Assembly (NCBI GenBank): GCA_964615145.1
Contig: CAZTOP010000010.1
Coordinates: 1-64,000, forward strand
DNA from: CAIVPM01 sp964615145
GTDB lineage: Bacteria; Bacteroidota; Bacteroidia; Chitinophagales; Chitinophagaceae
Direction of reading: 5' to 3'
DNA length: 64,000 nt
Within the stretch, counting starts at the first letter, position 1, and each line of letters begins with the position of its first letter. The translations under genes and the position numbers were made by a program. The notes beneath the pieces were generated by a model. The model searched no databases. It saw nothing but the letters and a program-made list of their open reading frames with translations, and had not been told where the DNA came from. Below are positions 43,001 through 51,200 of this stretch, in pieces.

Positions 43001-43471
43001 ATAATAGTGCCCCTGAGGTTTTCCGGTAATACCATAACTCTCGTATAAACCTGTATTAAACCACTGAGGACTATTTGGCACACAAGACTGGTTTAATATA
43101 CTATATACTAGTTCTTCATAGAAAATAGTAGCATCTTTTTCGCTGGCGAAATAGCCATAACGTTCGCCCCAAACTTTCCAGCAATTAGCCATACGATGTG
43201 CTACTTGTTTTGCAGATGTTTCTCTACCCAAACCACCATCAGCTTGCGGTACACCGGCTTTTCTAAAATACTTTTGTGCAATAATATCAGTTGCAATTTG
43301 ACTCCATTGTTTTGGAACTTCAACGTTATTCATTTCAAATACTTTTTCACCAGTAGGGTTTTTTATTACACTACTGCGATAGTCGTATTCAAACTGATCA
43401 AAAGGGGATATGCCTTCAATTGTAAAACGGCGATTAAATTGTAAGCCTTTTTGTTGGGTTTGTTGTTGCAT
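40094..43471 (-). CDS. nrdJ: Adenosylcobalamin-dependent (class II) ribonucleotide reductase
   Basis: 1,125 residues from ATG 43471; a TTG three codons upstream is less likely. It reduces ribonucleotides with B12 and thus needs no oxygen or iron radical subunit. Motifs: CFILSVNDDLVNDGGIMDLW, FKYGSGVGTNFSQIRG, the active-site NPCSEYMFLDNTACNLASIN, APTGTIGLVMDCDTTGVEPD and ISKTINLPNEATVEEIEEAY. The tail has four cysteines (CNTCGHITVRSGTCYKCLNC) plus a final CS, the usual shuttle/zinc end. A low-complexity linker near residue 835-870 contains a DNA tandem repeat. No cobalamin riboswitch is seen upstream. Confidence 0.95.
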   Translation of the reverse strand: MQQQTQQKGLQFNRRFTIEGISPFDQFEYDYRSSVIKNPTGEKVFEMNNVEVPKQWSQIATDIIAQKYFRKAGVPQADGGLGRETSAKQVAHRMANCWKVWGERYGYFASEKDATIFYEELVYSILNQSCVPNSPQWFNTGLYESYGITGKPQGHYYVDANDGQLKKSTNAYERPQPHACFILSVNDDLVNDGGIMDLWVREARIFKYGSGVGTNFSQIRGSGEKLSGGGTSSGLMSFLKIGDRSAGAIKSGGTTRRAAKMVCLDLDHPEVMDFIDWKVKEEDKVAALIAQGYDNHYEGEAYSTVAGQNSNNSVRIPNEFFKVLEEGGNWELKARTDGRVMKSIPAKDVWNKISYAAWRCADPGTQYDTTINEWHTCPQGGRINASNPCSEYMFLDNTACNLASINLRKFFNEETNSIDVAGIEYISRLWTVVLEISVLMAQFPSKEVAQLSYDYRTLGLGFANLGTILMISGIAYDSEEARGIAGAVTAIMTGVAYKTSAEMASFLGAFAKYEENKEDMLRVMRNHRAAAYDADGAYEGLSLKPVGIKAQHCPDALLKAATKAWDDAVQMGEQYGYRNAQTTVIAPTGTIGLVMDCDTTGVEPDFALVKFKKLSGGGYFKIINGAVPNALETLGYTQEEIKAIEKYAVGSGSFEGSPYINAATLAAKGFTTDEIAKLEGGLKAAFAINFVFNKYVLGEECLLRLGFTQNQINDYGLNVLEELGFTDEEIEAAGDYICGTMTVEGAPYLKEEHYPVFDCANKCGNKGTRYIHAHGHIRMMAACQPFLSGAISKTINLPNEATVEEIEEAYKLSWELSLKACALYRDGSKLSQPLSNKADKKKKTDESGNKEVNESSIEASNIQNQTSNIVDLSTLSVEDLLEEVTKRMTASTDTQLKRALSSIVERKSLPSKRRGFTQKAKINGQAIFLRTGEYSDGTLGEIFVDLAKEGSTVRSLMNCFAIAISVGLQYGVPLEEFVEKFVFTRFEPAGMVDHPNIKTTTSLVDFVFRALAYEYLGRTDLVHVLDKPELGNLGEDDGDLSYIGSPELSSVHVTAPSANITTSPAPQKLQRASVSVKADNGFDMINAAAKSMQSDAPSCNTCGHITVRSGTCYKCLNCGNSLGCS

Positions 43472-43480
43472 TCGTTTCAA

Positions 43481-43990
43481 AATTTTATTGTGAGTGGTAG
43501 TTAGTTTTCTGTTGCCAAACTATTTCATTTAGCGGAGAACGAAAATATTAGTACGTAACTTTCAAACCAAACTTATGATTTCAACAAACTGTGGATAAAG
43601 AATGTGGATTTCTCTGCAATTCAAATGGGTATTGGATTGTGTGAAATGTTCACATTAAAACCAGCATTTGTGTACAAATTTTGTTTTGAAATTTTATAAA
43701 AGTTCTCTTTGTAGTAACGATGGGGTTTTGCAAATATTTTGAAATTTGTGTTATTTAGATTTGCACAGGTGTGGATAATCTTTATAGTTACAAAGTTTTG
43801 TAATTTTAACAAAAACTAAGTGGCTTAATGAGGTTGTTGTAAAAAAATGTTGTAACAATATATCTAAAAATTGATGGTAATTTAATTGAAACATTACGAC
43901 AGCAATTTTTTGAAATGACAATAAAGAATTTGTTTTTAATTATATGTAATAAACTTAAAAACAAATAGTTAATACCTTATTTGCTTTATA
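43481..43990. other. Large AT-rich gap with DnaA boxes and palindromes
   Basis: 510 bases without a gene. It holds two perfect DnaA-box sequences in the same orientation (TGTGGATAA at 43590-43598 and 43770-43778, exactly 180 bases apart), inverted repeats ATTTGTGTACAAAT (43666-43679) and TTACAAAGTTTTGTAA (43788-43803), two GTTGTAA-containing words at about 43834-43857, and long A/T runs toward 43990. This is compatible with a replication origin or with a complex control region of nrdJ. Neither is proven. Confidence 0.4.
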
Positions 43991-44689
43991 TTAAAAAATA
44001 TCCTCTAATTGCTTTAGATGAAAAATAGTGTAGTTTGCATTTGGATATACATTACTGTTTAAATGGTTTACAAAAACTGTATCTAAACCAGCATTAATAG
44101 CTCCTTCGATATCTGCATCCAAGTTATCGCCAATCATAATACTTTCTTTGGTAGTAGCTTTTGATTTTTTGAGTGCAAAATCAAAAATCTCTTTATTGGG
44201 CTTCAAACTATTGCTGCCTTCTGATGTAATAATTTCAACAAAATAATTAGTTAGTCCACAGCTTTTAAGTTTATTGTATTGTACTTTTTCAAAACCATTT
44301 GTAATTAAGTGTAGTTGATAGTTTTTTGACAATAAATAATCTAAAATTTCTATTGTGTAAGGAAATAAGCCTTGTTTGGTAGGTAGTAGTTCTAAAAACT
44401 CTATTGACATTTTGCGAGATAATGCCTCATCGGCTATTTTATAGTCAAGCAATGCGAGCCACATTCGCTTCCAACGAAGTTCGTCTTGTTTAATTTGCCC
44501 CTTAGTATATTTATCCCAAAGACGATGATTGTGATGGCTATATTTTTCAAAAAAATCATCAAAACTGACTATACCTTTTTCAAGTAAAGCATTATTAAGG
44601 TATAAGTCGTTCAAAGTTTGTTTGGCATTGGCTTCAAAATCCCAAAGGGTATGGTCTAAATCAAAAAAGAGATGTTTGTATTTGCTCAT
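43991..44689 (-). CDS. HAD-family hydrolase, YjjG-type nucleotidase
   Basis: 232 residues. HAD motif I is FFDLDHTLWDFEANAKQTL, motif II is HLITNGFEKVQ, the lysine of motif III lies in SNSLKPNKEIFDFALKKS and motif IV is MIGDNLDADIEGAINAGLDT. The DLDHTLWDFE start and the overall pattern fit the YjjG group, which dephosphorylates non-canonical pyrimidine nucleotides as house-cleaning enzymes. ATG 44689 is clear. A 510-bp gap separates it from nrdJ on the same strand. Confidence 0.87.
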   Translation of the reverse strand: MSKYKHLFFDLDHTLWDFEANAKQTLNDLYLNNALLEKGIVSFDDFFEKYSHHNHRLWDKYTKGQIKQDELRWKRMWLALLDYKIADEALSRKMSIEFLELLPTKQGLFPYTIEILDYLLSKNYQLHLITNGFEKVQYNKLKSCGLTNYFVEIITSEGSNSLKPNKEIFDFALKKSKATTKESIMIGDNLDADIEGAINAGLDTVFVNHLNSNVYPNANYTIFHLKQLEDIF

Positions 44690-44707
44690 ATAGTTTGCAA
44701 AATAAGG

Positions 44708-44740
44708 TTTGTTTGTATTGAAACAAGAACTCTAATTTCG
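44708..44740 (+). promoter_or_regulatory. Probable promoter of the SDR gene
   Basis: TTTG at 44708-44711, 21 bases, then TAATTTCG (44733-44740; one mismatch to TAnnTTTG). Start of transcription would fall about 10 bases before ATG 44758. Confidence 0.4.
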
Positions 44741-44757
44741 TGTTAATAAATTATAAT

Positions 44758-45450
44758 ATGAATATTGTTATCACAGGTGCTTCAAAAGGATTAGGAAAAG
44801 CATTTGCTACAGCATTTGCAAATAAAAATAATGTGTTGTTATTGTGTGCTAGAAACAGTAATGATTTAAATAATGTTGCTAGTGAATTAATGGCATTGGG
44901 AGCAACTGTTCATTGTCAATCAGTCGATGTAAGTAAAAAAGATGAAGTGATTGCTTTTTCCAAATGGTGTTTAACTTATGGTACCCCCAATATCATAATT
45001 AACAATGCAGGAATTTTTGAACCAGGTTCGGTACATAATGAAGTTGATGGTATTTTGGAAAAAATGATTGAGACTAATTTATACAGTGCTTATCATTTAA
45101 CTCGCTCATTATTGCCAACAATGATGGAGCAAAGGCAAGGACATATTTTTAATATTTGTTCTATAGCTTCAATCCAAGCTTATGCAAATGGCGGCAGCTA
45201 TAGTATTAGCAAATTTGCAATGCTTGGATTTAGTAAAAATTTAAGAGAAGAAATGAAACCTTACAATATAAAAGTTACAAGCGTATTGCCTGGAGCTGTA
45301 TTTACAGATAGCTGGAAAGGTAGCGGCATAGATGAAAGTAGAATTATGCAAGATGCAGATATTGCCAAAATGGTGGTAGCAGCATCTCAATTATCATTAC
45401 AAGCTTGCGTTGAGGAAATTCTTCTACGCCCACAACTTGGCGACTTATAA
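44758..45450 (+). CDS. Short-chain dehydrogenase/reductase
   Basis: 230 residues from ATG 44758 (MNIVITGASKGLGKAFATAF), with the TGxxxGxG NAD(P) motif at residues 6-13. NNAGIF (about residue 80) and the catalytic YSISKFAM (Tyr-x-x-x-Lys, about 140-147 with the upstream serine in ICSIASIQ) are complete. The C-terminus lacks extra domains. The substrate is not evident. It is the first plus-strand gene after the minus-strand block and has no operon partner. Confidence 0.87.
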   Translation: MNIVITGASKGLGKAFATAFANKNNVLLLCARNSNDLNNVASELMALGATVHCQSVDVSKKDEVIAFSKWCLTYGTPNIIINNAGIFEPGSVHNEVDGILEKMIETNLYSAYHLTRSLLPTMMEQRQGHIFNICSIASIQAYANGGSYSISKFAMLGFSKNLREEMKPYNIKVTSVLPGAVFTDSWKGSGIDESRIMQDADIAKMVVAASQLSLQACVEEILLRPQLGDL

Positions 45451-45558
45451 ATTCTATTAATTAATAAACGATAACAAAATTTAACTTGTACAAAAACTAA
45501 GTAATAATTAATCCTCTGTTATCGATTAATTTATTTACTTTGAAATAAATAATTATTA

Positions 45559-47313
45559 ATGCAGCAGTTTTTACTACAAGGTACTAAAAAATGTCTCATT
45601 ACTTTAGTTGTAATGATGATAGTTGTTGCATCATTCTGCCAAAATAAACCAAACACTAAGATAGATTCATTAATTAACAAAGCAAAATCATTACAATACA
45701 AAAATGTTGATTCAGCTATTTTACTTTATGAAATTGCATCTGACTATTATAAAAGTAATGACTTTTTGCATCTTTTTTATGCCACCCAAATTAATATAGC
45801 CAATTGTTATGCTATTCAACAAAAAAATAATGAGGCTTTAAAGGTTTATGAATCGTGTTTAAAATATCATTCAGCTACTAAGGATAGTGTTCATTTATAT
45901 CAAATTTATTCAGGAATGGCAAGCGTTTCGTATAATTTGAATGATAGTAAAAAAACGATTGACTACCTTAAAATGGCTAATGATGTTTGTGATGTAAATA
46001 AGTTTCCAGTATTAAAATTTAACGGATTATTAAATCTGGAAAATTGCTTTGTAATGAATCAAGATGTTGATGCTGCATTTAAGTGCTTGAATGAAGCCGA
46101 AAGATTATTAAATGTTGTGAAAGTTCCAATATATACCTACCATTTAAGCTTAAAATATTCTTACTTATATTACCTGAAAAAAAAGTATAGTACAGCCATT
46201 GATAAAGCACTTGTGGCATTACAGTTTAAAGGAGATTTTGACAAAAGGTTAATTATGGAAGCATATAATATACTTGGATTATGCTATTTAGAAACTAAAC
46301 AATATGATAAAAGCGAAATTTATTTAGATTCTGCTTTAGTATTAAGTAAAGCCATCAATTCTAAATTAGATTATTCTAAGATATTAGAAAGTAAATTTAG
46401 ATTAGACACTTCTGCTCATAATCAAAAAAAAGCAATTAATGATTTGCTTGAAATTGTTGCCACAAAGGATAGTTTATTCGAGATGAATAAACTAAATTTT
46501 ACAAACGATTTATTAATAAAATATCAAACCGAAAAAAAAGATGCAGATAATAAAATACTTGCTATAGAAAACGAAAAAAGAAGTGCAATAATAAAGTGGC
46601 AAAGGTTTTTAAATTTTACCATTTTAATATCTTCTTTACTTCTTATAGTCATCTTATTTTTTTATTTAAGATACAGAAATAGACAACAAAAAAAGGAAAT
46701 AGAAAAAGATAAAATTGCTGCTGAACTTAGAGCGTTAAAGGCACAGTTGAATCCGCATTTTGTTCAAAATATTTTTCAAATTATTTCAAATCAAGTAAAA
46801 ATTAATCCATCCGAAGTGGCTGTTTTTTTACAAAAAACAGCTAACTATTTCAGAAGTGTACTGAATAGTACAGAAAAAAGTGTTCACAATTTTGAAGATG
46901 AAATTATTTTCACTGAAAAATATTTGCAGTTTCAACAAACCTTATTCAAGGACAAGTTAACATACAGCATTGATGATTTACACAAAATAGATAGCTTTGG
47001 AATTATTGTGCCAGCTATGTTACTACAGCCATTTATTGAAAATAGCATCAAATATGGTTTGCAGTTTTCGCAAAAACCAATGCATATTGATATACATTTT
47101 TATGTAGATGAAAGATATTTGTACATCTCAATTATTGATGATGGACATTTTGAAACTAATGAAACATTGAGCAATGAAAAATCTTATGGATTTTCGTTAA
47201 TTGGAAAACGCCTAGATTTATTTTACAGGCTTAATAAAAACAAACCAAAAATTAGTTCGAATTCAATTAATGATGGGAATGGCTTTAAGGTAGAAATAAG
47301 TTTACCTTTGTAA
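45559..47313 (+). CDS. Sensor histidine kinase, LytS/YehU type, with TPR sensor part
   Basis: 584 residues. A signal-anchor (LITLVVMMIVVASFCQ) precedes a periplasmic part of about 310 residues with TPR-like repeats (NCYAIQQKNNEALKVYESCL, ILGLCYLETKQYDKSEIYLD). A coiled coil and a transmembrane helix (FTILISSLLLIVILFFYLRY, about residues 352-371) lead to a His_kinase domain (ALKAQLNPHFVQNIFQIISN, phospho-His about 400) and a GHKL ATPase (QPFIENSIKYGLQFSQ, IIDDGHFETNE, SYGFSLIGKRLDLFYRL). It pairs with the LytTR regulator 21 bases downstream. Confidence 0.92.
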   Translation: MQQFLLQGTKKCLITLVVMMIVVASFCQNKPNTKIDSLINKAKSLQYKNVDSAILLYEIASDYYKSNDFLHLFYATQINIANCYAIQQKNNEALKVYESCLKYHSATKDSVHLYQIYSGMASVSYNLNDSKKTIDYLKMANDVCDVNKFPVLKFNGLLNLENCFVMNQDVDAAFKCLNEAERLLNVVKVPIYTYHLSLKYSYLYYLKKKYSTAIDKALVALQFKGDFDKRLIMEAYNILGLCYLETKQYDKSEIYLDSALVLSKAINSKLDYSKILESKFRLDTSAHNQKKAINDLLEIVATKDSLFEMNKLNFTNDLLIKYQTEKKDADNKILAIENEKRSAIIKWQRFLNFTILISSLLLIVILFFYLRYRNRQQKKEIEKDKIAAELRALKAQLNPHFVQNIFQIISNQVKINPSEVAVFLQKTANYFRSVLNSTEKSVHNFEDEIIFTEKYLQFQQTLFKDKLTYSIDDLHKIDSFGIIVPAMLLQPFIENSIKYGLQFSQKPMHIDIHFYVDERYLYISIIDDGHFETNETLSNEKSYGFSLIGKRLDLFYRLNKNKPKISSNSINDGNGFKVEISLPL

Positions 47314-47334
47314 ATAATTTCAATAGTTATATTA

Positions 47335-48099
47335 ATGCAAAAAATTAGAGCAATACATATTGATGATGATCAGGAAACGCTACTCTATTGCAAGGGCTTA
47401 TTCAACGAAAATAAATTACTTGAATATGTTTCGGGGTTTTCAAATGCTAAAGATGCTGTTCAATTTTTAAGTGCTGTAAAGGTTGATATTATTTTTTGCG
47501 ATATTGAAATGCCAGAGTATAATGGTTTTTGGCTTGCTAATAATTTGCCTTATGAAGTTCCTATTGTATTTATTACTGCTCATAATGGTTTTGCAGTTGA
47601 GGCATTTGAAGCCTGTGCTCTACATTATTTAATTAAACCTTTATCAAGTGAGCAATTAAGTATTTGTATTGATAGGTTTCAAAAGCAAGAACATAGAAGC
47701 CTGCATTTAAAAGAACAATTATCTCAATTTTACAATAATTATTTACCTCAAAACGCTGTAAAGCATCCGAGCAGAATTTATATAAATAATATTGGTAAAA
47801 TAGTTATTGTTGAACTACAAGACTTAATGTATTTAATAGGTTCTGGCAACTACACCAAATTTGTAATGGTGAATAATGAAATTTATACTAGCAGTAAAAA
47901 TTTAAAAGTGTATGAGGATGCTTTAACCCATCACCCCGATTTTATTCGAATTCATCACTCACACTTAATCAATAAAAATTTTGCTAAACAAATACTAAAA
48001 GTTAATAATCAACAATGGTTTGTTGAGATGAAGGATAACGAGAAGTTAGGTTTGTCGAAAGGTAGATTAGATGAAATATTAGAACAGCTTCAAAAGTGA
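47335..48099 (+). CDS. LytTR-type response regulator
   Basis: 254 residues. The receiver domain has the acidic pocket HIDDD, the phospho-acceptor Asp56 in IIFCDIEMPEYNG, FITAH and the lysine in YLIKPL. The C-terminal half is a LytTR DNA-binding domain (RIYINNIGKIVIVELQDLMY, YLIGSGNYTKFVM, FIRIHHSHLINKNFAKQI). It is the cognate partner of the histidine kinase. A strong terminator closes the operon; the next gene encodes a very large surface protein that may be a target. Confidence 0.93.
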   Translation: MQKIRAIHIDDDQETLLYCKGLFNENKLLEYVSGFSNAKDAVQFLSAVKVDIIFCDIEMPEYNGFWLANNLPYEVPIVFITAHNGFAVEAFEACALHYLIKPLSSEQLSICIDRFQKQEHRSLHLKEQLSQFYNNYLPQNAVKHPSRIYINNIGKIVIVELQDLMYLIGSGNYTKFVMVNNEIYTSSKNLKVYEDALTHHPDFIRIHHSHLINKNFAKQILKVNNQQWFVEMKDNEKLGLSKGRLDEILEQLQK

Positions 48100-48118
48100 T
48101 TTTGTATATCTGTTTATC

Positions 48119-48158
48119 CAAACCGCCTTTTTGTTTGTCAAAAAGGCGGTTTTGTTTA
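48119..48158 (+). terminator. Terminator after the two-component operon
   Basis: AACCGCCTTTTTG and CAAAAAGGCGGTT pair perfectly (13 bp) around TTTGT, followed by TTGTTTATT. Confidence 0.85.
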
Positions 48159-48254
48159 TTCGATATTTTCTAACAATTATACACGTGCACATTTTTATAT
48201 CTTGCATTTATATAAAACCATTTTACCTTGAGTAATTTGTTAAATTTATTTCTT

Positions 48255-51200
48255 ATGCAATATTTTTTTACCAAAGTTTTAAAACAATTTTTTTTGAGTT
48301 GTTTAGTTTTATTTGTTTCATCTAAAGCTATATGTCAAGTAAGTGTTAGTGCCAGCCAAGGTGTGAATTCAGGAAGTTACACCAGTGTAAATGCTGTGTT
48401 TGGTGCAATAAATTCAGGAATTCATAAAGGCACTATTGTAATAACAGTGGCAGGCACAACTATTGAACCTAATACCCCCATACCATTATATAAAAGTGCA
48501 TTACCATCTAGTTATACTTCTATATTGATTAAACCACAGGGGAATGCAGTTATTACTTGTGATACTGCATTTGCAAACGCTAGAGGTTTATTGGAATTTG
48601 TTGGAGCAGATAATGTTACCATTAATGGCGATGACCCCAATACACCCAATAAACAGAACTTAACTATAAAAGTTGAGCCAACAGCAAAAGACTTAGTAGC
48701 TGCTATTTCATTGGGTTCAAAAGGATTTTCAAATAATGATGGAGACAGCAATATTGTTATAAAGAATTGTAACATTATTGGCAATAGAACGCATCAAACT
48801 GATAGCAAGAGAAGTTTTGGTATTTCGTTCACTAACAATATGCTTGTTCCCACTATTACAAATCCATCTTTAACCAATTCATTTGCTCATAGTCATAGCA
48901 ACATTATTATAGACAGTAATAATATTTCTAAAGCTTATTTTGGAATATACGCAGCAGGCAATGATACTTTTCCAAATAGTAATATAAGAATAAGAGGAAA
49001 TAATTTTGGTTCAATAGTTCCGGAAGATGTAATTGGTCAATGTGCAATTTACATAAGTAATTCTTGTAAAATAGCAGGGGCTGAATCTGCTATTATTGAA
49101 GGTAATGATATTACTGTTGGAGATGGAGTTTCTTTAGGGGTACAACTGCATATTGCAGGTTTACAAATCTATAATGGTAACCATGGTATTGTTGTTAACA
49201 AAAATAATATTCACGATATTCTACACGGTCCTAGTGCTTCAACAGCTTGGGGTATATTTATATCTGGTAAAGACAACACATCTATTAACATAACAAATAA
49301 TTTTATAAGAGATATTGCCTCTGGAAATAATAATGCATCAATAAATGGGCACTTTTCTACTTATGGTATTTATGCTTATGACGATTTTAAATCGTTAAAT
49401 ATTACAAACAATACAGTTGTATTAAATACTCCTAATGCCGGTGGTGGCAATGTTTCAAACGCTGTGTCTGCTTGTATTCAATTTCCAATAGGCACTGCAA
49501 CTGCTTCTAAAATTATCAATAATATTCTTATCAATAATCAACCAAGCACTAATGCTTATTGTATAATAACTTCAGATACTGCAAATATTTATAACGCTGT
49601 AGTGAATAATAATTCTTATTACAGCACAAGTGGTAATGTTGGTTGGTATAAAGGAGCAGCCAGATTTAGTTTGGCAGACTGGCAATTGGCAACTAATAAG
49701 GATATGGCATCTGTATACTATCAACCATCTTTTGTCTCTTCTACAGATTTACACATTATTGAGTCAACTCTTTCCAGAATAGAATCTGCAGGTATGCCAG
49801 TTTCAATTACAAATATTTCAGACGATTTTGATTCTCAAACAAGGCCCGGGCCAATTGGTTCAATTAGTGGTGGTGCTAAAAATCCAGATATAGGAGCAGA
49901 TGAATTTGATGGAATTATTGAAGATGTTGCAGCACCTATGATTATGTATGCAAAAGTTGTAAAAACCTGCACCAATTTGGATCAAACCATTTCAAATGTT
50001 CAAATTAGCGATGCAAGTGGTGTGCCATTAACAGGAACACTAGTGCCAAGAATTTATTTCAAAAAAAATAGTGGGTTTTGGGTTTCAAATGCTGGAATAA
50101 AAAACTCAGGAACTCAATATGACGGTTTATGGAGTTTCACAATTTCATCATCGATGATGGGTGGTGTAAATGCTAATGATATTGTAAGTTATTTTATTGT
50201 GGCACAGGATATAGCTACAAGTCCTAATATTGGTTCAATGCCAGTAGGTGCTACTATGACAAACGTAAACACGTTGGGTATAGAACCTCCGAAAATATAT
50301 TCATACTTGGTAGGCTCAAGTTTAGGTGGTACATACACAGTTGGAACAGGCGGAAATTTTGCTACAATTACCGACGCTGTAAATGCTTATAAAGCTAGTT
50401 GCTTAACCGATAATGTTATTTTTAGTTTAATTTCAAATACCTATGTTAATGAAATTTTACCAATAACTATTGAATTGCACCCTGATGCTAGTGCAACTAG
50501 AACTCTTACAATTAAACCAGCAGTTGGAAATAATATTGATATGGGAGTAGATGCAGCAAATGTATTTATTATTAAAGGTGCAGCATTTGTTACAATAGAC
50601 GGATCAAATAATGCCTCCAATACTCAAAATTTTAAAATAACAAATACCAAAACTGCAGCATCAAATATTATTCAAATTGCAAGCTTGGGAAATGGTAAAG
50701 GGAGTTCGCATATTATAATAAAGAATATGGAAATAATTGCGGGCGATTTTTCATTGGCAAATATTAAAGGGATTGATTTGAGTGGGGCCGATAACAACTA
50801 CATTACTATAAATAATTGTAAAATCGACAATGCTTATGTTGGTATTTCAGCATTAAATACTTCATCTACAAATATGATGGATAGTATCAATATTAGTAAC
50901 AATCAAATAGGAACTAATTTAGCACATTCTATTGGGTTTAGAGGTATTGAACTATCAGCTGTTAATAATTTTACAATATCATCTAACATAATAAAAAACC
51001 TTTACACTGATGCATTTAGATTTGTTACAGGCATAGACATTTCTCCAAAAGTTACAAATGGTAGATTGGAAAAAAATACTATTCAAGATATTTTTAATGA
51101 TTACAGCAGTGGTTGGGGTTCTTTTGGTATAAGTCTTACATCTAGTAATGGTGTAACTGAAATATTAATAGCTAATAATTTTATTTCTGGAATCACAACA

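Noticed and set aside
43621..43812. 63-codon minus-strand open frame in the large gap
   Set aside because: No recognisable protein features, overlaps DnaA-box and palindromic sequence, and has AT-driven codon content.
43481..43990. Cobalamin riboswitch upstream of B12-dependent nrdJ
   Set aside because: A GCCACT word is present on the minus strand, but the rest of the B12 box and the conserved flanking elements of the aptamer are absent.
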